This document shows, piece by piece, positions 23,382-32,640 of a DNA stretch of 39,248 bases. The stretch spans positions 1 through 39,248 of the forward strand of contig NZ_NIRT01000026.1 in the NCBI RefSeq assembly GCF_003207795.1, read 5' to 3'. The translations under genes were made by a program, and so were the position numbers. The notes beneath the pieces were generated by a model. It made no database searches. It was not told the DNA's origin and saw only the letters and a program-made list of their open reading frames with translations. Every line of letters starts with the position of its first letter. The stretch's first letter is position 1. The DNA comes from Komagataeibacter nataicola (GTDB lineage Bacteria; Pseudomonadota; Alphaproteobacteria; Acetobacterales; Acetobacteraceae).

Positions 23382-24062
23382 TTATTCCACCGCCGCCCGC
23401 AGCCCCGCACCCGCGGCGAGCGGGCAGAGCGGAAGGGCCGCGGCAAGGAACGCGCCGAGCAGTTCAAGGTCCGGCCCCCATGACAGGCCGGTCTGCGCCG
23501 CATCGAGGGCGGCCGCGCCAAAGATCAGCGCGGGCGTGGTCAGCGGCAGCACCAGCAGCGGCAGCAGCACGCCGCCGCGCCGCGCGCCCAGTACGACCGA
23601 CGCCGCCATGCCGCCAATGAGCGAAAGGATGAGCGTGCCGAGGAACAGCCCGGTCAGCAGCACCATCATGGAGGTGGTGGGCATGCCGAGCATGATGGCC
23701 AGCGGGCCTGCGGCCAGCAGCAGGGGCAGGCCGGTGGTCAGCCAGTGGGCGATCATCTTGGCCAGCGCAATGAGCGAGGGCGGCAGGCCGGTCATGAGCA
23801 GCTGGTCCAGTGAGCCATCTTCCAGCTCCGAGCCGAACAGCCGGTCAAGCGGCAGGAGGGCTGCGAGCAGCGCGCACACCCACACGATGCCCGGCGCCAT
23901 GCGCCGCAGCAGCTCGGGCGAGGGGCCAAGGGCGAGCGGGAACAGCGCACCTGCCAGAATGAAGAACAGCACCGCCCCCAGCGTGTCGGCCCCGTGGCGC
24001 AGCGCCAGCCGGAGGTCGCGTTCGAGAATGGCGGTGATGAGGGCGGGAATCCGGAGTGTCAC
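23382..24062 (-). CDS. ccmB: heme exporter subunit CcmB
   Basis: CcmB is the membrane subunit of the CcmAB ABC transporter, which works with CcmC, CcmD and CcmE in system I cytochrome c maturation. The 226-residue product has six hydrophobic helices and the family start LRIPALITAILERDLRLALRHGADTL, then LFGSELEDGSLDQLL and a central MLGMPTTSMMVLLTGLFLGTLILSLIG. Its start overlaps the ccmA stop by four bases (ATGA), so the two subunits are coupled. No ccmC or ccmE gene follows in this window. Confidence 0.94.
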   Translation of the reverse strand: MTLRIPALITAILERDLRLALRHGADTLGAVLFFILAGALFPLALGPSPELLRRMAPGIVWVCALLAALLPLDRLFGSELEDGSLDQLLMTGLPPSLIALAKMIAHWLTTGLPLLLAAGPLAIMLGMPTTSMMVLLTGLFLGTLILSLIGGMAASVVLGARRGGVLLPLLVLPLTTPALIFGAAALDAAQTGLSWGPDLELLGAFLAAALPLCPLAAGAGLRAAVE

Positions 24063-24742
24063 AGCAGGTCGTCCTCGGGGAAATCCTCCAGCGGCTGGGG
24101 GATGTCGGATTCGTTCAGCCCCGGTAGCGCATGGGTGCGGGCATCGGGCAGGGGCAGGGGAACATGGGTGGTTGCAATCACAATTCCGCCAGCCTGCCGG
24201 TGGGCGGCGAACAGGGTGCCAAGCAGCCCCATCGTGTTGATATCCAGCCCCAGGCTCGGCTCATCGAGCAGCCATAGCGGCGCCTGCGCCAGCAGCACGC
24301 GCGCCAGCGCCGCGCGCCGCTTCTGCCCCGCCGAGAGCATGCGCGCGGGCAGGTCGGCCAGACCGGAAATGTTAAGTGATTCCATGCACAAGTCAGGATT
24401 TCCGCCACTTGCGCGGGCTGCCAGCGTCAGGTTCTCGCGCAGTGTCAGCCCCAGCTTGAGCGCATCCTGGTGGCCCAGATAGGCCACCCGTCCCGCATGC
24501 TGGCTGCGATCGGCCAGCGCATCCACGCCAGACCACAGCACATGGCCGCCTTCCGGTTTGTGCAATCCCGCCAGCACGCGCAGCAAGGTGGACTTGCCAG
24601 CCCCGTTCGGGCCGGTCAGGAGCAGGGCGTCACCGGCCTCGAGCGTAAAGCCGACACGGTCCAGAACCAGCCGTTCACCGCGGAAAACCGAGATGTTTTC
24701 CACTTCCAGCAGGGGGCGGCCGGGGGGGGTAAAGGCAGGAAT
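24059..24742 (-). CDS. ccmA: heme exporter ATP-binding subunit CcmA
   Basis: CcmA powers the release of holo-CcmE during cytochrome c maturation. The ABC domain is complete: [18 protein letters not shown], Walker [15 protein letters not shown]-loop YLGHQDALK, signature [16 protein letters not shown] and Walker [13 protein letters not shown]. The start is unusual. No ATG or GTG lies at the right place. The best candidate is an ATT at 24742, nine bases after a GGAGG box, giving 227 residues; a TTG at 24787 would add fifteen residues but has no ribosome-binding site. The end overlaps ccmB by four bases. Confidence 0.92.
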   Translation of the reverse strand: MPAFTPPGRPLLEVENISVFRGERLVLDRVGFTLEAGDALLLTGPNGAGKSTLLRVLAGLHKPEGGHVLWSGVDALADRSQHAGRVAYLGHQDALKLGLTLRENLTLAARASGGNPDLCMESLNISGLADLPARMLSAGQKRRAALARVLLAQAPLWLLDEPSLGLDINTMGLLGTLFAAHRQAGGIVIATTHVPLPLPDARTHALPGLNESDIPQPLEDFPEDDLL

Positions 24743-24826
24743 GACGGAAATCCTCCGGGCAATGGGTCGATGGTGGGGGCAAGGCAAAAAAATGCCTGCT
24801 CCCGGTTTCTTGTTACCGGCTCCAGC

Positions 24827-24854
24827 TTGTGTCGCAACCGCGTCCGGGTATGTT
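24827..24854 (+). promoter_or_regulatory. candidate housekeeping promoter of acnA
   Basis: TTGTGT at 24827-24832 and TATGTT at 24849-24854, spaced by sixteen bases, resemble sigma-70 -35 and -10 boxes. They would start a transcript with a leader of roughly 125 bases before the acnA ATG. Confidence 0.4.
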
Positions 24855-24985
24855 CTACCACCGTTGGGAGATCAAGCAGGTTGTCCCCGACAAGGTCACA
24901 AACCCCGCGCCACGAAAAAAGGCAGCGGAGGACATACGATCACACGGGACGATCCGTTGCTGATGCCTCGGAGGAAACAAAGCCA

Positions 24986-27679
24986 ATGAAGACGGTTGGG
25001 CACGACTCACTGAAAACGGGCCGCACACTGAACGTGGACGGCAAGACCTACCATTATTTCTCAATCCCGGAAGCGGAAAAGACCATCGGTTCCGTCAGCC
25101 GCCTGCCGGTCAGCCTGAAAGTGCTGCTGGAAAATGTGCTGCGGTTCGAGGACGGGCATTCCTACTCCGTAGAAGATGCCAAGGCCATTGCCGACTGGCT
25201 GAAGGAAGGGCGCAGCACGAAGGAAGTGCCCTTCAAGCCCGCGCGCATTCTCATGCAGGACTTCACCGGCGTTCCCGCCGTGGTTGACCTTGCCGCCATG
25301 CGCGACGGCATTCTCAAGCTCAAGGGCGACCCGCAGAAGGTGAACCCGCTGGTTCCGGTCAACCTCGTCATCGACCACTCGGTCATGGTGGACGTGGCTG
25401 GCACGCCCGAAGCGCTGCAGGACAACGTGACCATCGAGTTCGAGCGCAATGGCGAGCGTTACGCCTTCCTGCGCTGGGGGCAGGAAGCGTTCGAGAACTT
25501 CTCGGTCGTGCCGCCGGGCACGGGCATCTGCCATCAGGTGAACCTCGAATACATCGCCCAGGCGGTGTGGACGGCGAATGTGGGCGGCAAGGACTATGCC
25601 TACCCCGACACCCTGTTCGGCACCGACAGCCACACCACCATGGTCAACGGCATGGGCGTGCTGGGCTGGGGTGTTGGCGGCATCGAGGCGGAAGCGGCCA
25701 TGCTCGGCCAGCCCATCGCCATGCTGATCCCCGATGTGATCGGCTTCAAGATGACCGGCAAGCTGCCCGAGGGCGCCACCGCCACCGATCTGGTGCTGAC
25801 GGTTACACAGATGCTGCGCAAGAAGGGCGTTGTCGGCAAGTTCGTCGAGTTCTTCGGCCCCGCCCTTGACCACCTGCCGGTAGCCGACCGCGCGACCATC
25901 GCCAACATGGCGCCGGAATACGGCGCGACCTGCGGCTTCTTCCCCGTTGATGATCTGACGCTGGATTACCTGCGCCAGACCGGCCGTGAAGAGCACCGCA
26001 TCAAGCTGACGGCGGAATACCTCAAGGCGCAGGGCATGTTCCGCCACGCCGAATCCGCCCACCCCGTGTTTACCGACACGCTGGAACTCAACCTCGAGAC
26101 CATCGTGCCCTCGATCGCAGGCCCCAAGCGCCCGCAGGACCGCGTGGTGCTCAAGGGTGCCGACAAGGCGTTCGAGACCGAACTGACCGGCAGCCTGGGC
26201 GTGCCCGCGGCCGACAAGGACAAGAAGGCCAAGGTGGCTGGCACCAATTACGAGATCGGCCACGGCGACGTGGTGATCGCGGCCATCACCTCGTGCACCA
26301 ACACCTCCAACCCCGCCGTGCTGATCGCGGCAGGGCTCGTGGCGAAGAAGGCGCGCGCGCTGGGCCTCAAGCCCAAGCCGTGGGTCAAGACCTCGCTCGC
26401 GCCGGGCTCGCAGGTGGTGACGGATTACCTCAACCGCGCCGGCCTGCAGGATGAGCTGGACGCGATGGGCTTCAACACCGTGGGCTACGGCTGCACGACC
26501 TGTATCGGCAACTCCGGCCCGCTGGAAGATCACATCGTCGATGCGATCGAAGGTAACAAGCTGGTGGCGGTTTCGGTGCTGTCGGGCAACCGTAACTTCG
26601 AGGGGCGCATTTCGCCGAACGTGCGCGCCAACTATCTGGCGAGCCCGCCGCTGGTTGTGGCCTACTCCCTGCTGGGCACGATGCGTGAGGACATCACCAC
26701 CACGCCGCTGGGCACCTCCAAGGACGGCAAGCCGGTGTACCTGAAGGACATCTGGCCCACCAATCACGAGATCGCTGCCCTCATGGGTTCCGCCATCACG
26801 CGTGAGGAGTTCATCAACCGCTACAAGCACGTAAGCCAGGGCACGAAGGAATGGCAGGCGCTGAAAGTGGCCACCGGTTCCGAGACCTACAAGTGGGATG
26901 CGTCCTCCACCTACGTGCAGGACCCGCCGTACTTCCAGGACATCACGCCCGAGCCCAAGTCGCGTGGCGACATCATCGGCGCGCGCCTGCTGGCGCTGCT
27001 GGGTGACAACATCACCACCGACCACATCTCGCCTGCCGGCGCGATCAAGGAAAGCTCCCCCGCGGGCAAGTATCTTGAAGAGCATGGCGTGGCGAAGAAG
27101 GACTTCAACTCCTACGGTTCGCGCCGTGGCAATGACCGCGTGATGGTGCGCGGCACGTTTGCCAACATCCGCATCAAGAACGAGATGCTGCCCGGCACCG
27201 AAGGGGGTGTTTCCAAGCACTTCCCCGATGGCAAGGAAGGCTCCATCTATGATGTGGCGATGGAATACAAGAAGGAGGGCGTGCCCCTGGTCGTGATCGG
27301 CGGCAAGGAATACGGCATGGGCTCCTCGCGCGACTGGGCAGCCAAGGGCACCCTGCTGCTGGGCGTGCGTGCGGTCGTGGCCGAGAGCTTCGAGCGTATC
27401 CACCGTTCCAACCTGGTGGGCATGGGTGTGCTGCCGCTCCTGTTCGAGGAAGGCACGACACGCAAGACGCTGGGCCTGAAGGGCGACGAGACCTTCGAGA
27501 TCCGTGGTCTGGACAAGATCACGCCCCGCATGACCATGACTATGACCATCACCCGCGCCGATGGCTCCAAGCAGGACGTACCCCTGCTGTGCCGTGTCGA
27601 TACGCTGGATGAGGTGGAGTATTTCCGCAATGGCGGCATTCTCCAGACCGTGCTGCGTGGCATGACCAAGGCAGCCTGA
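24986..27679 (+). CDS. acnA: aconitate hydratase AcnA
   Basis: Aconitase interconverts citrate and isocitrate in the TCA cycle with a [4Fe-4S] cluster. The 897-residue product has the length of AcnA/IRP-type aconitases. The cluster ligands are in [13 protein letters not shown] and [13 protein letters not shown]. Other signatures are [41 protein letters not shown] and the C-terminal swivel domain [26 protein letters not shown]. The ATG at 24986 follows a GGAGGAAAC box. The frame stays open further upstream, opposite ccmA, but that part is not coding for aconitase. Two hairpins follow, the second a clear terminator. Confidence 0.98.
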   Translation: MKTVGHDSLKTGRTLNVDGKTYHYFSIPEAEKTIGSVSRLPVSLKVLLENVLRFEDGHSYSVEDAKAIADWLKEGRSTKEVPFKPARILMQDFTGVPAVVDLAAMRDGILKLKGDPQKVNPLVPVNLVIDHSVMVDVAGTPEALQDNVTIEFERNGERYAFLRWGQEAFENFSVVPPGTGICHQVNLEYIAQAVWTANVGGKDYAYPDTLFGTDSHTTMVNGMGVLGWGVGGIEAEAAMLGQPIAMLIPDVIGFKMTGKLPEGATATDLVLTVTQMLRKKGVVGKFVEFFGPALDHLPVADRATIANMAPEYGATCGFFPVDDLTLDYLRQTGREEHRIKLTAEYLKAQGMFRHAESAHPVFTDTLELNLETIVPSIAGPKRPQDRVVLKGADKAFETELTGSLGVPAADKDKKAKVAGTNYEIGHGDVVIAAITSCTNTSNPAVLIAAGLVAKKARALGLKPKPWVKTSLAPGSQVVTDYLNRAGLQDELDAMGFNTVGYGCTTCIGNSGPLEDHIVDAIEGNKLVAVSVLSGNRNFEGRISPNVRANYLASPPLVVAYSLLGTMREDITTTPLGTSKDGKPVYLKDIWPTNHEIAALMGSAITREEFINRYKHVSQGTKEWQALKVATGSETYKWDASSTYVQDPPYFQDITPEPKSRGDIIGARLLALLGDNITTDHISPAGAIKESSPAGKYLEEHGVAKKDFNSYGSRRGNDRVMVRGTFANIRIKNEMLPGTEGGVSKHFPDGKEGSIYDVAMEYKKEGVPLVVIGGKEYGMGSSRDWAAKGTLLLGVRAVVAESFERIHRSNLVGMGVLPLLFEEGTTRKTLGLKGDETFEIRGLDKITPRMTMTMTITRADGSKQDVPLLCRVDTLDEVEYFRNGGILQTVLRGMTKAA

Positions 27680-27691
27680 TAACAGGCAGCG

Positions 27692-27715
27692 CCATCCCGG
27701 TCCGTGTCGGGATGG
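27692..27715 (+). terminator. first hairpin after acnA
   Basis: CCATCCCG and CGGGATGG form an eight-base stem around an eight-base loop. It is followed by GAGAGATGAGG rather than T residues, so it may assist or stabilise the 3' end upstream of the true terminator. Confidence 0.5.
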
Positions 27716-27725
27716 AGAGATGAGG

Positions 27726-27760
27726 ACGGCGGCCCGTATCATGCGGGCCGCCGTTTTTTT
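27726..27760 (+). terminator. intrinsic terminator of acnA
   Basis: An eleven-base GC-rich stem ACGGCGGCCCG/CGGGCCGCCGT with a seven-base loop runs directly into seven T residues (27754-27760). This is a textbook rho-independent terminator. Confidence 0.92.
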
Positions 27761-27904
27761 ATGGCCGCTCATCTATGCGTGAGTGGTATAAGTTACCTCT
27801 GCGTTAAACACATATCGGCGGTGCCTTTTCTCTGTATTGTGTATAAATACGATGCCGTTTAAAGCCGGGATAGTGTAATAACATGCCGGATATGATGAGG
27901 CCCC

Positions 27905-28801
27905 ATGGATCTGCTTTCTGCCTTGCATAGCTTTGTCCGTGTGGCTGCAACGGGATCATTCTCTGCCGTATCAAGGGAGACGGGGGCAAGCCAGCCCACC
28001 ATTTCCCGCCATATCGCCCTGCTTGAGGCCCATTACGGCGCAACCCTGTTTGCCCGCACCACCCGCAGCCTGATGATGACGGAAGACGGGCGCAGCCTCC
28101 TGCCACATGCTTATGAAGTGCTGGAGATTCTTGAAACGGCGGAAACCGCGCTGGGCCGCAGACGGGCTTCGGTGTCGGGGCTGGTGCGGCTGGGTGTGAC
28201 CACGGCGTTTGGCTTGTACCTAACCAGCAGGCTGAGCAGCCTGCTGGAGGAACATCCCGACCTGTCGGTTGAACTGGTCATGCGCGACGGGTTTGGCGAC
28301 CTGGTGGAGGAAGGGCTCGACCTTGCCATCCGCATTGGTTCCATTGCCGAGGGCTCGCTGATCGCCCGTCGTCTGGGCTCGGTGCATCGCTGCGTCATCG
28401 CCTCAAGCGATTACCTTGCCCGCCGTGGCACGCCCACCCATCCGCGCGACCTGCTCAATCACCCCTGCATTGCCTACAGCTATGGCGGCACACGGCATGA
28501 CTGGCAGTTCACCCGCAAGGGCGAGAGCGAGACCACGGTGGCGGCCAACGGGCCATTCCGCGCCAATAGCAGCGAGGCCGTGCTCCAGGCCGTGCGCGCG
28601 GGGCTTGGCATTGGCATGCTGCCGACATTTCAGGTGGAAGAGGACATCGCGGCAGGTCGCCTCGTGCACCTGTTGCCGGAATGGACAATTCCCGAGCTGC
28701 CTTTCTATGCCGTGCATACCGGCCCGCGCACGCTGCCGCTACGCACGCGCACGGTGCTCGATTTCCTGATCGAGATATCGGACGTGCTGCGTCAGGGCTA
28801 A
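27905..28801 (+). CDS. LysR-family transcriptional regulator
   Basis: The 298-residue product has the LysR layout. A winged helix-turn-helix lies at residues 1-60 (MDLLSALHSFVRVAATGSFS, SQPTISRHIALLEAHYGATLF). A linker helix follows, then a two-lobe inducer-binding domain from about residue 90, with GLGIGMLPTFQVEEDIAAGRLVHLLPEW near the end. It resembles the subgroup that often controls nearby oxidoreductase or efflux genes. Unlike most LysR genes it is not divergent from a target: acnA lies upstream on the same strand with its own terminator, and a convergent gene lies downstream. Its regulon cannot be guessed. GAGG lies four bases before the ATG. Confidence 0.92.
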   Translation: MDLLSALHSFVRVAATGSFSAVSRETGASQPTISRHIALLEAHYGATLFARTTRSLMMTEDGRSLLPHAYEVLEILETAETALGRRRASVSGLVRLGVTTAFGLYLTSRLSSLLEEHPDLSVELVMRDGFGDLVEEGLDLAIRIGSIAEGSLIARRLGSVHRCVIASSDYLARRGTPTHPRDLLNHPCIAYSYGGTRHDWQFTRKGESETTVAANGPFRANSSEAVLQAVRAGLGIGMLPTFQVEEDIAAGRLVHLLPEWTIPELPFYAVHTGPRTLPLRTRTVLDFLIEISDVLRQG

Positions 28802-28825
28802 ATATAAAGAATTGATAAAAAACAA

Positions 28826-28906
28826 TAAAAGTTTTTGGATGCCGCCTTTGTTCAAAAGGCGGCGTTTTTCTGAAGCGTTTTGAAAACAGCTTAACCAGAA
28901 ACTTTC
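28826..28906 (-). repeat. dispersed intergenic repeat, copy 9 (full length)
   Basis: ATAAAAGTTTTTGGAT opens the copy. A perfect nine-base stem GCCGCCTTT/AAAGGCGGC at 28841-28849 and 28855-28863 (half B), GAAGCGTTTTGAAAACAGC (half A) and the right arm ACCAGAAACTTTCAG follow. It lies between the convergent ends of the LysR gene and the 311-residue membrane protein. Confidence 0.85.
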
Positions 28907-28915
28907 AGGTGCCGT

Positions 28916-29851
28916 TCAGTCCAGCGGGTTGCCTTCGCCGGGGCGTGGGGCCGCCGGGTCAGTCGAAAGCCGGGCGCGTTGCTCCTCGCTTGAGGCCAGC
29001 ATGTCGCTGTTGAAGCCATCATGCAGCACCGGCGCCCAGCCCGCCATCCACGTATTCATGCGTTTGACGAAGTCACTGGCTGCCGGTTGCTGCGCCAGCG
29101 TCTCCTTGGTCCAGAAATCGGGTGAACGCAGGATCTTGGTATCATTGAGATTAACGGGGTTGAGATAGACCGTTACTGTCTCCCCATTGATATTGTCATC
29201 GGGGGCAGGCGTGCTGTTGACCCATTTCGCCCTGAGCAGCACCGGCGGCAGCACGAAGTCCTCCTGCTTGAGTTGCGTGGCAATGATGCTCATATGGTCG
29301 ATGGCGGCAGGGTCAATCAGGCGCGTGAGCCAGCATTCCATCATGGGCGGGTGGCTGGTCACGATATGCGCCATGTAGTTACGGTCATCATGGCATTCTT
29401 CATCAATCGCAGGATTGGCCGCAGCCGGTACTGGCTGGGTCGTGCCGCTGGCTATGATCATGCCGGTCACGATATGGCCCTGCACCCGCACCAGAACATT
29501 TTCCAGCACTTCGCCATGCGGGCCTGCGGCGATGTTGACGAGCGGGTGCCACACGCCAGCAGGGAGCGGCAGGATGCGCCCGGCAAACGGAATTGCCTTC
29601 GTCAGCCGGTCGGTCACGGGCATGATGGTCACGACCCCATCCCCCGGGCCACCGGCCTGGTCTGCATCGGCGGGCGTGTCCTGCATGCCAAGGCGGTTAT
29701 GGATGGCGGTCGCGATCTGCGCCATGCGGGGCAGCCTGCGTGTCAGGTATCCCGGCGGGAAAACAAACGTCAGCACCACGAAGGGCACAATCAGGTACAG
29801 GCACAGCCGCCATAGCGGCGCACGATACCAAAGGCGCGAAAAAGCGGACAT
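28916..29851 (-). CDS. uncharacterised single-pass membrane protein, AAA+ operon partner
   Basis: I do not recognise this 311-residue protein. It has one strong membrane helix near the N-terminus (about residues 13-33, LWRLCLYLIVPFVVLTFVFP) preceded by basic residues, which predicts a cytoplasmic tip and a large periplasmic domain. The domain has three conserved-looking patches: PLPAGVWHPLVNIAAGPHGEVL, EECHDDRNYMAHIVTSHPPMMECW with two Cys and three His, and VNGET-like strands ending in a Pro-rich tail. It lies 66 bases downstream of the AAA+ ATPase gene on the same strand and should share its transcript. The Cys/His cluster could bind metal or form a disulfide, but this is inference. Confidence 0.72.
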   Translation of the reverse strand: MSAFSRLWYRAPLWRLCLYLIVPFVVLTFVFPPGYLTRRLPRMAQIATAIHNRLGMQDTPADADQAGGPGDGVVTIMPVTDRLTKAIPFAGRILPLPAGVWHPLVNIAAGPHGEVLENVLVRVQGHIVTGMIIASGTTQPVPAAANPAIDEECHDDRNYMAHIVTSHPPMMECWLTRLIDPAAIDHMSIIATQLKQEDFVLPPVLLRAKWVNSTPAPDDNINGETVTVYLNPVNLNDTKILRSPDFWTKETLAQQPAASDFVKRMNTWMAGWAPVLHDGFNSDMLASSEEQRARLSTDPAAPRPGEGNPLD

Positions 29852-29917
29852 TCAGCAGGCCATGCCTTTCGCCATGCAGGAGGCCACGGGGGCAGCGCGG
29901 AACAGCGTGGCCATGGG

Positions 29918-31189
29918 TCAGGAACTGATCCGGGCCTGCTGCGCCTCGCTCTGATCCGCAATTTCGGCCACGATGCCATCTTCGTTCTGCACCACGCGCA
30001 CCAGTTTGGCACCCTGCTGGCGGGCGGTGATGAGCGAGTCGCTGATCATGTCCTCGATCGAGCGGGCCAGATCGCGCGCACTGGCGGCAGGGCCCATGCG
30101 GTCCTGACGGCGCATGACCTCGAACAGCAGGGCGGGGTCAATGCCCCCGGTTTCGACCTTGAGGCCATAGCTGTCGATCATCGACTCGATTTCCAGCGCG
30201 GAAACGCGGGCAATGTCCAGCCCTTCCAGCGGGCGGAACACGAAAATGCGGTCCAGCCGGTTCAGCACTTCCGGCGCGAAGCCGGCCTGGCGCAGCGCCT
30301 CGACCGACTCGGCACGCATCTTGTCAGGCTCATCCGCCAGCCGGTCCGCGATTTCGGACAGCGCATCGGTGGCGATGTTCGATGTCAGGATGAAGATGCA
30401 GCGCACGGTCGAGATCTGCTGCCCTGTCGAGGCCTCGGTCACATGCCCGTCATTCCACGCGGTGAGGAATTTCTTGAACACATCAGGGTGCGCTTTCTCG
30501 ATTTCATCGAGCAGCACCACCGCATCGGGCTTTTCCTTCAGGCCGCCGGTCAGCTTGCCGTAGGTGTCCGAGCCGACATAGCCCTTGGGCGAGCCGAACA
30601 GCTGCGTTGCGGCATGCGGCGAACTCATCTGCGTCATGTCGAAGTTGAGCAGCGGGCGGTCGAGCTGGCGGGCGAGCTGTTTGGCAAGATAGGTCTTGCC
30701 CGTGCCCGGCGGGCCAGCGAGCAGGAAGATCCCCACCGGCTTGCCACGCACCTGCAGGGCCAGGCGGCGGCGCAGCTGGGTCGCCACGTCCTCGCATACC
30801 TGGTCCTGACCGATCACGCGCGCGCGCAGGCTGGCGGCGAGCTCCTCGGCGTCGATCACGGTTTCTTTCTGTTCGCGCGCCAGCATTTCTTCAAGCGCGC
30901 TACGATTGGTCAGCCTGGCCAGTACGTCCATCATCCATCCCCGTCTGCGTCGGATTCCCTTGCGGGCGAGTTTTTCGGCCCGGCTCTCGAACCACAGCCC
31001 GCTCAGCGCCAGCAGGGCGCTCGCCGCCGCTATGACCGGATAGGCCGGTGCGCACCATTCCATGAAATGCCGCATGCTGGCGAGCGAAAGATGCAACGCC
31101 ATGGCGGCCTGAAAACTGCCGAGCACCAGAAAAATAACCATGGCGATCGGCACGACCCGTTCCATCAGGATCGGATAGAGCGGCTTCAT
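29918..31189 (-). CDS. membrane-anchored ClpB/ClpA-like AAA+ ATPase
   Basis: The 423-residue product has two N-terminal membrane helices (about 13-33 and 50-68), a basic stretch RRRRGWM and then a single AAA_2-type ATPase module. Walker A GPPGTGKT is at 159-166, the GYVG substrate-gripping pore loop at 203-206 (in GSPKGYVGSDTYGKLT), Walker B VVLLDEIEKAH from 224, sensor 1 ILTSN at about 267-271, and the Arg-finger region LNRLDRIFVFRPL near 320. A Clp C-terminal small domain follows. It corresponds to the second ring of ClpB/ClpA without the N-domain, first ring or middle coiled coil. An intact pore loop suggests it threads polypeptides. Its start overlaps the upstream gene by four bases (ATGA). 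Confidence 0.88.
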   Translation of the reverse strand: MKPLYPILMERVVPIAMVIFLVLGSFQAAMALHLSLASMRHFMEWCAPAYPVIAAASALLALSGLWFESRAEKLARKGIRRRRGWMMDVLARLTNRSALEEMLAREQKETVIDAEELAASLRARVIGQDQVCEDVATQLRRRLALQVRGKPVGIFLLAGPPGTGKTYLAKQLARQLDRPLLNFDMTQMSSPHAATQLFGSPKGYVGSDTYGKLTGGLKEKPDAVVLLDEIEKAHPDVFKKFLTAWNDGHVTEASTGQQISTVRCIFILTSNIATDALSEIADRLADEPDKMRAESVEALRQAGFAPEVLNRLDRIFVFRPLEGLDIARVSALEIESMIDSYGLKVETGGIDPALLFEVMRRQDRMGPAASARDLARSIEDMISDSLITARQQGAKLVRVVQNEDGIVAEIADQSEAQQARISS

Positions 31190-31824
31190 TGCACCACAAC
31201 CCCGATGACAAGATTGGCCCCGCGCATCAGCACCGGCAGCGGCGTGGGCCCCGGCACGAACACCGCCCCCGCATGCACGCCCATCGGCCCCGGATCGCCC
31301 GCTGGCGTGATCGACACATTGCCTGCTATGCGGATGGGCAGGATCACGCTGCGGGGCTGCGGCCCGAGATGCACGGTCTGCACGAGACCAAGGGATTCCA
31401 CGTTCACGACCGCTCCGCCGCCTGTCATGTCATACATCGGCATGTCGGCCAGTATGATCTCGCGCCGCCGCAACGCCGCCATGATCTCTGCCTGCTGCTG
31501 CAGCGTAAAGTTGGTCTGGCGCAGCATGTCCGCCGCGCGCTCGGGCGAGATCATGGGCATCTCGCCCATCATGTCGGGCCTGCCCTGCACCGGCGCGTTG
31601 AGCATAAGGTGATTGCCGCCACCGCCACGGCCGCCGCCAGCCTCGGCTGCGACGGGGGGCGTCTGGTTGCCGCTACCGCCTTCCTGCGGGGTGAGGAAGC
31701 CGCCTGCGCCCAGGCCCCCGCCTGCCACAACGGCCGCGATCAGCCCCACTACAACCAGCTTGCGGCTGGATGAGCGTTCGCTGCGTTCCCGTGTCGGTTC
31801 CGGCGGGGAGGGCGTGGGCATCAT
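31186..31824 (-). CDS. uncharacterised membrane-anchored protein, first gene of AAA+ operon
   Basis: I do not recognise this protein. From the ATG at 31824 it has 212 residues. A charged cytoplasmic N-terminus rich in Ser/Arg/Glu is followed by one membrane helix at about residues 24-46 (KLVVVGLIAAVVAGG...), a Gly/Asn/Pro linker, then an exported domain. That domain has a helical part (SPERAADMLRQTNFTLQQQAEIMAALRRREIILADMP) and a beta-rich end finishing GANLVIGVVVQ. The stop overlaps the AAA+ ATPase start, so the two are coupled. No ribosome-binding site precedes 31824; in-frame ATGs further upstream (for example near 31900, behind AGGAC) would extend it toward rimP. Confidence 0.65.
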   Translation of the reverse strand: MMPTPSPPEPTRERSERSSSRKLVVVGLIAAVVAGGGLGAGGFLTPQEGGSGNQTPPVAAEAGGGRGGGGNHLMLNAPVQGRPDMMGEMPMISPERAADMLRQTNFTLQQQAEIMAALRRREIILADMPMYDMTGGGAVVNVESLGLVQTVHLGPQPRSVILPIRIAGNVSITPAGDPGPMGVHAGAVFVPGPTPLPVLMRGANLVIGVVVQ

Positions 31825-31906
31825 GCGTACATAATGTGTGCGAGGCGGGGCGGATGGCAAGATGTTAAGAGAGAGGAAATGTAACCCCCGCGTACCCATA
31901 TAGTCC

Positions 31907-31935
31907 TTGCGGTAAGACATGGCGTGACCTATGTT
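31907..31935 (+). promoter_or_regulatory. candidate promoter of the rimP-nusA-infB operon
   Basis: TTGCGG at 31907-31912 and TATGTT at 31930-31935 are separated by exactly seventeen bases and match sigma-70 spacing. Transcription would begin near 31942, which excludes the ATG at 31931 as the rimP start. Confidence 0.5.
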
Positions 31936-31954
31936 GCGGATTATTCCTTCATTT

Positions 31955-32620
31955 ATGGTTTTTTCTTTGGGGGGTGGCCGCAGGGCTGCCTTTTTTGCAT
32001 TGGACGCTGATCTGCCTTTCCTGTCGGGCCTCGATGCCCGCATCGCCGCAATGGTCGCCCCCGCGCTGGCCGACATGGGGTTTGACCTCGTGCGCGTGGC
32101 GGTGCTGGGCCGCGAGTCCCCTACCGTGCAGATCATGGCGGACCGTGCCGATGGCACGCTCCTCGTCATTGAGGACTGCGAGCAGATCAGCCATGCGGTT
32201 GGCGCGATACTGGACGTGGAAGACCCGCTGCCCGGCGCGTGGACGCTGGAGGTCTCGTCGCCCGGTATCGACCGTCCGCTGACGCGCGCGAAGGACTGGG
32301 AGCGTTTTGCCGGTCACCTTGCCCGCGCCGAGATGAACCTGCCCATTGAAGGCCGCAAGCGTTTTGCCGGGATCGTGCTCGGCGCGCGCGAGGGCCATGG
32401 CCTGATGCGGCTCGATGACGGGAGCGAGGTTTCACTGCCTTTCGCTGAAATGCGCAAGGCGCGCCTTGTCCTGACCGATGAACTGATCGAGGCGAGCGCC
32501 CGGATGATGAAGCCGGCCGCAAGCCCCGAGGAGACTGGCCTGGAGAAAGACCCTTCCCCGGCTGAAGACCGCAAGCCCGGTGTTAAGTCGGGTCGCAAGT
32601 CGGCCCGCAAGGCCAATTGA
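31955..32620 (+). CDS. rimP: ribosome maturation factor RimP
   Basis: RimP assists 30S subunit maturation. The product has the DUF150 fold. An N-terminal alpha/beta domain includes [25 protein letters not shown] and [38 protein letters not shown] is the family signature, and an SH3-like C-terminal barrel follows ([24 protein letters not shown]). A Lys/Arg-rich tail of about 40 residues extends past it. The start is uncertain: ATG 31955 has no ribosome-binding site, ATG 31931 overlaps the likely -10 box, and a TTG at 31999 begins closer to the conserved part. It is the first gene of the nusA-infB operon. Confidence 0.92.
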   Translation: MVFSLGGGRRAAFFALDADLPFLSGLDARIAAMVAPALADMGFDLVRVAVLGRESPTVQIMADRADGTLLVIEDCEQISHAVGAILDVEDPLPGAWTLEVSSPGIDRPLTRAKDWERFAGHLARAEMNLPIEGRKRFAGIVLGAREGHGLMRLDDGSEVSLPFAEMRKARLVLTDELIEASARMMKPAASPEETGLEKDPSPAEDRKPGVKSGRKSARKAN

Positions 32621-32640
32621 ACGATGTTGTGGAGACACTG

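Noticed and set aside
24850-24963. A 37-codon upstream frame ([10 protein letters not shown]...) before acnA
   Set aside because: Its ATG lies within the likely -10 box of the acnA promoter, so it would not be on that transcript, and it lacks a ribosome-binding site.
25061-27772. A 903-codon open frame on the minus strand opposite acnA
   Set aside because: It is a shadow of the GC-rich acnA codons: its product is His/Gly/Arg-rich with no recognisable domain, and acnA itself is certain.
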